64,000 bases of DNA from Micromonospora sp. WMMD1120 (GTDB lineage Bacteria > Actinomycetota > Actinomycetes > Mycobacteriales > Micromonosporaceae): NCBI RefSeq assembly GCF_029626235.1, contig NZ_JARUBO010000005.1:1892501-1956500 (forward strand), given 5' to 3'. Position numbers and translations under genes: made by a program. This document shows positions 56,025-64,000 of the stretch, piece by piece (within the stretch, counting starts at the first letter, position 1; every line of letters starts with the position of its first letter). Below the pieces are notes generated by a model. The model ran no database searches and was not told the DNA's origin. It saw nothing but the letters and a program-made list of their open reading frames with translations.

Positions 56025-56097
56025 GGGGCCCTAGCTCAACTGGCAGAGCACTGCCTTTGCAAGGCAGGGGTTAGGGGTTCGAGTCCCCTGGGCTCCA
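56025..56097 (+). tRNA. alaT: tRNA-Ala (TGC)
   Basis: The 73-nt cloverleaf has acceptor GGGGCCC/GGGCTCC (one G-T pair), anticodon stem CTGCC/GGCAG with loop TTTGCAA (anticodon TGC) and T arm AGGGG-TTCGAGT-CCCCT. CCA is not encoded. Accessory genes begin right after it. Confidence 0.98.
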
Positions 56098-56195
56098 CAC
56101 ACTTCTCTGACCTGCGACTCTTGGCTGTACCGCAGTCGTCATGCGAACCAGTTGATCGAGGGTGCGAGTCTTTCCTGGCGAGCGAGCGAGCGGTG

Positions 56196-56216
56196 ATGCA
56201 TGCATAATGAATGCAT
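56196..56216 (+). promoter_or_regulatory. ATGCAT repeats and -10-like box at the toxin-antitoxin promoter
   Basis: The palindrome ATGCATGCAT (56196-56205) is followed by ATGCAT at 56211-56216, overlapping the antitoxin start. CATAAT (56203-56208) looks like a -10 box seven bases before the start codon, so the transcript may be leaderless. The repeats may be the autoregulatory operator. Confidence 0.45.
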
Positions 56217-56469
56217 GGTTGCTCTCCAGATTCGGGACGTGCCGGAAGAAGTGCGAGACGCCCTGGCGGCCCAGGCCAGGGCGCGCGGGCAGTCACTCCA
56301 GGCATACCTGCTGGAACTGGTGGAGACGCAGGCTCGACGGCTGCGCAACACGGCGGCTCTTGATCGCTTCGCCGGCCGATCCGACGGTGCTCGCTCTCTG
56401 CCGGGGGAGAGCGCCGCAGAGTTGAACGACCAGCGGGAGCAGCGCGGATCGTGGGGAAGCACCGCGTGA
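56215..56469 (+). CDS. FitA/VapB-type antitoxin (ribbon-helix-helix)
   Basis: The 84-residue antitoxin starts MVALQIRDVPEEVRDALAAQ and continues ARGQSLQAYLLELVE, an RHH fold that binds DNA and neutralises the toxin. An in-frame ATG five codons earlier is less likely. The C-terminal part (GESAAELNDQREQRGSWGS) would wrap the toxin. It overlaps the toxin start by GTGA, so they are coupled. Confidence 0.85.
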   Translation: MVALQIRDVPEEVRDALAAQARARGQSLQAYLLELVETQARRLRNTAALDRFAGRSDGARSLPGESAAELNDQREQRGSWGSTA

Positions 56470-56867
56470 TCGTCGTGGATGCGTTGGTTCTGGCCGACGC
56501 TCTGGTCGATGATGGGCCGGTCGGGGACGCGGCGCGGGCGGAACTGACCGGAGATCCGCACTGGGCCGCGCCGAGTCATCTTCTGGTCGAGGTCCTGTCC
56601 TTGATCAGAGGCAAGGTCCTCGGCGGGAAGCTCGGCCTTGCCCGGGCTCAGGAGGCGATCGACACCCTGCCTTCGTTGGTCATCGACGAGGTTGGCGTCG
56701 CGATGCTGGTTGACCGGATGTGGCAGATGCGGGGCAATGTCACGGCGTACGACGCGGCTTACGTCGCGGCGGCGGAGTTGATGGCCTGCCCACTCGTGAC
56801 CGGTGATGGTCGGCTCGCCAAGGCCAGCGGTATCCGCTGCGAGATCCGACTGCTCGCCGCGTCCTGA
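56466..56867 (+). CDS. vapC: PIN-domain toxin (VapC family)
   Basis: The 133-residue ribonuclease has the acidic active-site residues: Asp in VIVVDALVL, Glu in SHLLVEVLSLIR, Asp in TAYDAAYVAAAE and Asp in LVTGDGRLA. It should cut tRNA or mRNA when freed from the antitoxin. GTG at 56466 overlaps the upstream stop. The module begins 118 bases past tRNA-Ala. Confidence 0.88.
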   Translation: MIVVDALVLADALVDDGPVGDAARAELTGDPHWAAPSHLLVEVLSLIRGKVLGGKLGLARAQEAIDTLPSLVIDEVGVAMLVDRMWQMRGNVTAYDAAYVAAAELMACPLVTGDGRLAKASGIRCEIRLLAAS

Positions 56868-56920
56868 CGGCAGCCGCCTGGGTGGACGGTCCTGGCCGCT
56901 ACCCGACGAGGAGATCCGGT

Positions 56921-57565
56921 TCAAGACTGGCGGCGCGCAAAGATGATCCCGCCGAGCGAACTCTCGGCCGAAGTGAGAGTCATCTGCGCCTCCACCGTGA
57001 ACCCGCCGTCTTGCAGCCATGCCGCCATCTGAGCGGGCTGGCGGCGGTGGACGTACACCTTCATCGGGTGGCCGCCGTAGCCCTGCGTCTTGAGCCGTGA
57101 TCCGTCACCGACGTGGAAGCTGAGCAGTAGCGGGCTACCGGGACGCATCACCCGTCGGAAGTGCGCGAAGACCGAGCCGACCTGGTCGTCGGGAATGTGG
57201 ATCAGCGAGTACCAGGCGACCAAGCCGGCGACAGAGCCCTCAACCAGATCCAGGTCGGTCATGGAGCCCACCTCGAACCTCAGACCCGGATGATCACGCC
57301 GAGCCACATCGATCATCCTCGGCGACAGGTCAATTCCGAAGGCGTCAACGCCGAGCTCATGCAGGTAGGCGGTGATGCGCCCTGATCCACAGCCCACGTC
57401 CACCACTGGACCACCACCGGCGGCCTGAACGAACCCGGCGAACAAGGCCAGAGTCGCTCGTTCGTAGGGCGTTTCATCCAGGAAGTTGCGCAGGCTCTCT
57501 GCATAACTATCGGCGACTGTGTCGTACGAGGTGCGAGTGTCTGCCAACCAGCCCTCAACGCTCAT
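56921..57565 (-). CDS. Class I SAM-dependent methyltransferase
   Basis: The 214-residue enzyme has motif I in GPVVDVGCGSGRITAYL, an Asp in FGIDLSP and the motif IV region VAWYSLIHIPDDQVG. This fits Methyltransf_11/25-type small-molecule enzymes. ATG at 57565 was chosen; an open frame continues upstream without conserved content. It lies between two toxin-antitoxin modules, and the substrate is unknown. Confidence 0.85.
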   Translation of the reverse strand: MSVEGWLADTRTSYDTVADSYAESLRNFLDETPYERATLALFAGFVQAAGGGPVVDVGCGSGRITAYLHELGVDAFGIDLSPRMIDVARRDHPGLRFEVGSMTDLDLVEGSVAGLVAWYSLIHIPDDQVGSVFAHFRRVMRPGSPLLLSFHVGDGSRLKTQGYGGHPMKVYVHRRQPAQMAAWLQDGGFTVEAQMTLTSAESSLGGIIFARRQS

Positions 57566-57651
57566 CGCGGCAACACTAACTTGATCTTCAACCCCTGAGG
57601 TCCTGCGGGGACCCTGATCGATCGCATCAAGGCGTGGACCGGACTGTCCGA

Positions 57652-58026
57652 TCACACCTTGAGGACGTCCACGTCGTACAGCGCTATCGACGCGTCGCGG
57701 GAGGCGAGGGTCAGCCCTTCGGTGATTGCCTGTGCCACCAGCATGCGGTCGAAGGGATCGCGGTGATGCGATGGCAGGCGGCCGGCGGCGATGGCGTGGG
57801 CGTGAGTCACCGGAAGGTCCCGAAAGCCCATGTCTCGTACCCGCTCTGCGAGGTCAGGGGGTCCGGCGAGTTTCCCGGTGCTCTGTTTGATGGTGATCTC
57901 CCACAGGGTGACCGGGGAGAGGAAGATGTCCGGCTCGTGGCGTAGTTGGTCGAGCAACTCGGTGCCGAGGGTCGGGTCGCCGGTGATGGCCCAGAGCGCG
58001 ACGTGCGTGTCCAGCAGCAGGTTCAT
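57652..58026 (-). CDS. vapC: PIN-domain toxin (VapC family)
   Basis: The 124-residue toxin begins MNLLLDTHVALWAI, with conserved Asp6. Further active-site residues are Glu in SPVTLWEITIK, Asp in DPFDRMLVAQA and Asp in TLASRDASI. Its start overlaps the antitoxin stop by ATGA. The sequence differs clearly from the first toxin, so it is a separate acquisition. Confidence 0.9.
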   Translation of the reverse strand: MNLLLDTHVALWAITGDPTLGTELLDQLRHEPDIFLSPVTLWEITIKQSTGKLAGPPDLAERVRDMGFRDLPVTHAHAIAAGRLPSHHRDPFDRMLVAQAITEGLTLASRDASIALYDVDVLKV

Positions 58027-58277
58027 GCGCCGATGCCGAAGTCGTCGGCGATCTCGGCGTTGGTCTGGGGGGAATCCCAGTCACCGGAGAGGTCCAGTTG
58101 GCCGGCGAGGGAGCCGACTGCGGTGCGGTTGGCCCGCCGGACCAGCGGTACGACCTTCGCCACCGGGGTGCCCGCCCGGTCGATGATGATCTCCTCGCCA
58201 CGTTCCACCCGTTCGATGATCCGCGACAGATGGGTCTTGGCGTCATGCATGTTGTAGTGCACCGCCTCAGCCGACAT
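58023..58277 (-). CDS. Phd/YefM-type antitoxin
   Basis: The 84-residue antitoxin begins MSAEAVHYNMHDAKTHLSRIIERVERGEEI and continues IIDRAGTPVAKVVPL, the PhdYeFM fold. The C-terminal tail (SGDWDSPQTNAEIADDF) would bind the toxin. GAGGAGG lies upstream, within the operator region described next. It is coupled to the PIN toxin. Confidence 0.9.
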   Translation of the reverse strand: MSAEAVHYNMHDAKTHLSRIIERVERGEEIIIDRAGTPVAKVVPLVRRANRTAVGSLAGQLDLSGDWDSPQTNAEIADDFGIGA

Positions 58278-58292
58278 GGCGCGACCTCCTCG

Positions 58293-58314
58293 CTTAGCTA
58301 AGGGATTAGCTTAG
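58293..58314. promoter_or_regulatory. TTAGC repeat operator of the Phd module
   Basis: CTTAGCTAAG is a 10-bp palindrome, followed by a TTAGCTTAG repeat 12 bases along. They lie 16 bases upstream of the antitoxin start in an AT-richer pocket. This fits autorepression by the antitoxin or complex. Confidence 0.5.
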
Positions 58315-58457
58315 CCTGCTTGGTCGCATGCGTCAGCGGCCTTGGCTGCTCAGGGCCGGGGTCGCCAGACGCCGTCCGAGTCCGTGCCCCGGGAGAAGTC
58401 AGGGGCGGCTTTCCGCCTCCTGACCGCGCCCGAGGAGCGGCGGGCGGCCAGTTCCGT

Positions 58458-58607
58458 TCACTGCCGCCGCTCCGCAGTTCGACGCCGGTCCGTGTCCTCG
58501 ATGGCGTGCCGCACCGCCGTCCTGATCACCAGGTACAGGACGGCTTGGCCGACCAGCCACAGGACCAGGGCGAAGAACATCTCAGGGACCGAGGCGTCGA
58601 ACGACAT
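58458..58607 (-). CDS. Short membrane protein, 49 residues
   Basis: The minus-strand frame encodes MSFDASVPEMFFALVLWLVG, then QAVLYLVIRTAVRHAIED and a basic tail TDRRRTAERRQ. One helix (about 10-31) would span the membrane. Third codon positions are almost all G or C, as in real genes here. No clear Shine-Dalgarno is visible, which lowers confidence. The function is unknown. It lies between the Phd antitoxin and the VOC gene. Confidence 0.5.
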   Translation of the reverse strand: MSFDASVPEMFFALVLWLVGQAVLYLVIRTAVRHAIEDTDRRRTAERRQ

Positions 58608-58652
58608 GGACGGCACGCTAGCTCGACGCGTCCGCTCCCGCTGTCCCGCGCG

Positions 58653-59357
58653 TCACCGACGTCGGACGTAGAACTCGTTGCCGTCGGGGTCGGCCAGCGT
58701 GACGGTGCCGTCCTCGGCGACCTCGACAGGTGTCGCGCCGAGGGACAACAGCCGGTCGACCTCGGCCTGTTGGTCGGCATCGCCCGGGGTGAGGTCGAAG
58801 CGTTGCCGGTTCCGCGCCGGCTTGGGGTTCAGCGGCGGGCCGCCCCACGCGACCTTGGTGCCGCCCTGCGGTGACTGGATCGCCGTCTCCTCGTCCTGGT
58901 CCCACACCAGCGGCCAGCCCAGCGCGGCGCTCCAGAACTGGCCGACCTGCCGGGTGCCGTCACAGGCGAGTTCCGCGAGTGGGCCGCAGCCGGCGAGGAA
59001 GCTGTTCCCCGCTTCGATCACACAGAACTCGTTGCCCTCGGGGTCGGCGAGGACGACGTGTTCCTCCTCGGGCAGCTGCCCGACGTCGAGGTGGTTGCCG
59101 CCGAGCCCGAGTGCCCTCTCCACAAGGTGACGCTGGTCGGCCTCGCTGGTGGGGGTGAGGTGCAGGTGTACGAGGTTCGGGCCTTCCTTCTTCGTCTGGC
59201 TGGCCACGAAGCGGAGGCTGACCTGGGCAGCTTCCCCCGGCAGCAGCACGGCGTCGTCTTCCTTGACGACCTCCCGCCCGAGCATTCCGGCCCAGAACGT
59301 GGCCAGGCGAGCGGGGTCGTGCGCGTCATAGCTCAGCGTCAGCATTCGCGAGGACAT
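58653..59357 (-). CDS. VOC (glyoxalase-like) family protein, two-domain
   Basis: The 234-residue protein has two similar halves. The first has LTLSYDAHDPARLATFWAGMLGRE and VVLADPEGNEFCVIE. The second has QFWSAALGWPLVWD and VTLADPDGNEFYVRR. This tandem VOC fold fits bleomycin-resistance or dioxygenase-like proteins. Metal ligands may be the paired Glu/His at the strand ends. ATG at 59357 was chosen. The substrate is unknown. Confidence 0.85.
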   Translation of the reverse strand: MSSRMLTLSYDAHDPARLATFWAGMLGREVVKEDDAVLLPGEAAQVSLRFVASQTKKEGPNLVHLHLTPTSEADQRHLVERALGLGGNHLDVGQLPEEEHVVLADPEGNEFCVIEAGNSFLAGCGPLAELACDGTRQVGQFWSAALGWPLVWDQDEETAIQSPQGGTKVAWGGPPLNPKPARNRQRFDLTPGDADQQAEVDRLLSLGATPVEVAEDGTVTLADPDGNEFYVRRR

Positions 59358-59439
59358 GACCGCACCGTAGACGCGGCCCGGTCCGGCGACAACGCGAATT
59401 CCGAGCGACTGTCGACCGCCGACTTGCCATGATCCAGTG

Positions 59440-59805
59440 ATGGTTGAAGATTCGACGCCCGTCACCGTGCACGTCTACTGCCGGGTCGAGGTGACCATCA
59501 CCGAAGCGGCGGCGGTCATCGACCACGCGGTCGCCGACCTGCGCGCGGCCGACATCGACTGGTCCACCGAGGAGGACGACCTCGACGCGGCTGCCGACGA
59601 GCTGCGCGCCGACGTCACCACCGCGCTGGAGAGCGTTGTGGACATCAGCCGAGTCGTCGAGAGCATTCCCGGGGTGGAGTTTCGTGGGGGCCACTGCTGG
59701 GCCGAGCACGGGCCGGCCCGGGACCCGTACCGGGGCCCGGGATCGGTGACCCCCACGGCTCGCATGGTCGTGGCCGACCGGGGTAGGAGGGACGGCACCC
59801 CCTAG
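59440..59805 (+). CDS. Small acidic protein of unknown function
   Basis: The 121-residue product begins MVEDSTPVTVHVYCRVEVTIT (GTG at 59437 is an alternative). It is acidic over DWSTEEDDLDAAADELRADV, and one part carries a CWAEHG piece. No family is recognised. It precedes the CBS gene by 17 bases and may share a transcript. Confidence 0.6.
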   Translation: MVEDSTPVTVHVYCRVEVTITEAAAVIDHAVADLRAADIDWSTEEDDLDAAADELRADVTTALESVVDISRVVESIPGVEFRGGHCWAEHGPARDPYRGPGSVTPTARMVVADRGRRDGTP

Positions 59806-59822
59806 GAAGCGAGGTGCACACA

Positions 59823-60242
59823 ATGCCAACCGCACGCGAGATCATGACGAACGACGTGAGCTGTGTCCGCGAGCAGGACGACCTGGCATCGGCCGCGAAG
59901 CAGATGGCCGAGCTGGGGGTCGGATCACTGCCCATCTGCGGGGACGACAACCGACTCAAGGGCATGTTGACCGACCGCGACATCGTGGTGAAGGTGCTGG
60001 CCGAGGGTCGGGACCCGGCGAACGTGACGGCCGGTGAGCTCGCCCAGGGTGAGGCGGTGACCATCGGCGCGGACGACGACGCGGCCGAGATCCTGCGCAC
60101 CATGGGCCAGCACAAGGTACGCCGGCTGCCGGTGATCGACGGCCACGAGCTGGTCGGCATCGTGGCGGTGGCCGACGTGGCCCGGTCCCTGCCGGAGCGC
60201 CCGGTCGGCGACCTGATCGAGGCGATCTCCGAGCGCGGCTGA
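59823..60242 (+). CDS. CBS-domain pair protein
   Basis: The 139-residue protein is two CBS domains and nothing else. The first covers MPTAREIMTNDVSCVREQDD through KGMLTDRDIVVKVLAEG. The second covers LAQGEAVTIGADDDAAEILR through VGIVAVADVARSL. Such pairs bind AMP/ATP and often act as energy sensors or stress proteins. AGGAAGCGAGG precedes ATG. The partner is unknown. Confidence 0.9.
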   Translation: MPTAREIMTNDVSCVREQDDLASAAKQMAELGVGSLPICGDDNRLKGMLTDRDIVVKVLAEGRDPANVTAGELAQGEAVTIGADDDAAEILRTMGQHKVRRLPVIDGHELVGIVAVADVARSLPERPVGDLIEAISERG

Positions 60243-60259
60243 CCGGCACCGACGACATC

Positions 60260-60296
60260 GATCGCCGCCCTCCGGACCTACCGGTGGGCGGCGATC
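60260..60296. terminator. Bidirectional hairpin terminator
   Basis: An 11-bp stem (GATCGCCGCCC and complement) with an inner CCGG/CCGG pairing lies between convergent CBS and metallo-hydrolase genes. Confidence 0.7.
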
Positions 60297-60308
60297 CGCG
60301 CGCGGCGG

Positions 60309-61109
60309 TCAGGGGACGGGCGTGAGCGGGACCGTCTCGCCGCGCGTGATCGTGCGTACCTGCCGTACCCAGCCACGGCGGCGGGCCTCGTCGACGAAGT
60401 GCGCCAGTGGCGAGCGGAACACCGGATAGTCGTCGTAGTGGATCGGCACCGTCAGCCGGGGCCGGATCAGCTCCACCAGGTCGGCGCCCTGCCGGGCGTC
60501 CATGGTCAGCAGGATCCCGGCGACCTTCGTGCCGCCGAGGTGGATGAGCAGCGCGTCGATGTCCGGATACCGCTCGGGGATCGCGGCGAGCATCGGCCGG
60601 TTGAGCGTGTCACCGGTGACGTAGAGCCGGAACTCGCGCCGTCCGGCGCGCTCCACGTCGATCATCGTGCCCATCACGTCGGGCATCAGGTGGTCGAGGA
60701 CGCCGGGGCCGTGCTGGCCGGGCATCGAGGTGAGGCGCACCGTCGTACCGTCGCGGTGTAGCTCGTGCGACGACCAGGTCGGCAGGCCCTCGGCGGCCCG
60801 GAAGCCCCAGCGGCGCAGCCTGCGGGCCGCCGCAGGGGTGGTGACGACCGGCAGGGCGCGGTCCAGTTCCCGGCGGGCCACCCGGTCGAAGTGGTCGCCG
60901 TGCAGGTGCGAGAGCACCACCGCATCCAGCTCGGGGAGCTGGGCGAGCCGCAGCGCCGGGTCCGTGCGTCGGCGCGACCACAGACCCTTGCCGAGGTACG
61001 CCCGCTGGCCCCGGTGCAGGAAGTTCGGGTCGGTCAGCAGCGTGCAGCCGCCGATCCGCAGCACCGTCGTCGCGGTGCCGATGAAGGTCACCTGCGGTTG
61101 CTCCGCCAT
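60309..61109 (-). CDS. MBL-fold metallo-hydrolase
   Basis: The 266-residue protein has the HxHxDH motif in VVLSHLHGDHFDRV, an Asp/His further on (LYVTGDTLN, VPIHYDDYP) and an N-terminal VTFIGTATTVLRIGG. This fits UlaG-like or L-ascorbate-6-phosphate-lactonase-type MBL hydrolases. ATG at 61109 has GGAGGAGG nine bases before; a GTG three codons up is less likely. The substrate is not known. Confidence 0.88.
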   Translation of the reverse strand: MAEQPQVTFIGTATTVLRIGGCTLLTDPNFLHRGQRAYLGKGLWSRRRTDPALRLAQLPELDAVVLSHLHGDHFDRVARRELDRALPVVTTPAAARRLRRWGFRAAEGLPTWSSHELHRDGTTVRLTSMPGQHGPGVLDHLMPDVMGTMIDVERAGRREFRLYVTGDTLNRPMLAAIPERYPDIDALLIHLGGTKVAGILLTMDARQGADLVELIRPRLTVPIHYDDYPVFRSPLAHFVDEARRRGWVRQVRTITRGETVPLTPVP

Positions 61110-61170
61110 CGTGTCCACCTCCTCCGGGTGCGGTACCCCGGCCGGGGCCGGTCAAGCGGAGCGCCGGACG

Positions 61171-64000
<2,830 letters not shown>

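Overview
This is a GC-rich actinobacterial chromosome segment centred on the replication origin. The gene order is rpsF-ssb-rpsR-rplI, ponA, DUF5318, padR-ino1, cca, murJ, pseudokinase, sigM, anti-sigma factor, trxB-trxA, cwlM, parB-parA, rsmG, jag, yidC-yidD-rnpA-rpmH, dnaA, dnaN, gnd, recF, dciA, gyrB, gyrA, a DUF3566 gene, tRNA-Ile and tRNA-Ala. This matches the dnaA region of Mycobacterium and other Actinobacteria. Overall composition, many GTG starts and a GyrA intein suggest a Micromonosporaceae member (Micromonospora or Salinispora type). The genus is inferred from style and synteny, not from a search.

Left arm (1-33 kb). A low-complexity membrane protein faces the ribosomal/SSB operon, which has a structured leader that looks like an S6:S18 autoregulatory element. 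Next come endonuclease IV, two polytopic GT-C-like membrane proteins, a class A penicillin-binding protein, a PadR regulator with a perfect palindromic operator driving inositol-phosphate synthase, a Tat-exported protein, MGMT, an NfeD/flotillin pair, the CCA-adding enzyme, the lipid II flippase MurJ and a separate membrane pseudokinase. The SigM/anti-sigma/thioredoxin cluster, a CwlM-type amidase-fold protein, a GNAT, an aminotransferase, a D-Ala-D-Ala-ligase-type ATP-grasp enzyme and a HIT-like protein follow.

Origin (33-46 kb). Five parS sites lie around parB and parA, two of them inside the parA reading frame. A GAGCC-rich repeat tract lies beside the first. The rsmG-jag-yidC-yidD-rnpA-rpmH genes run leftward. 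dnaA, a 762-bp oriC with at least a dozen DnaA-box-like sites and an AT-rich stretch, dnaN, gnd, recF and dciA run rightward. Additional DnaA-box clusters lie between murJ and the pseudokinase, next to parS, before dnaA and between gyrB and gyrA.

Right arm (46-64 kb). gyrB is followed by gyrA, which carries a 420-residue intein with an apparently intact LAGLIDADG endonuclease inserted directly after the catalytic tyrosine. Two tRNA genes flank a DLW-39-type microprotein. Beyond tRNA-Ala the content becomes accessory: two type II toxin-antitoxin modules, a methyltransferase, a short membrane protein, a VOC protein, a CBS-domain protein, a metallo-hydrolase and a P-type ATPase cut by the window edge.

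Most of the window is core genome. I found no clearly new multi-gene system. The items most worth following up are the full-length GyrA intein, the MurJ/pseudokinase split, the rpsF leader, the parS sites in coding sequence and the off-origin DnaA-box clusters.
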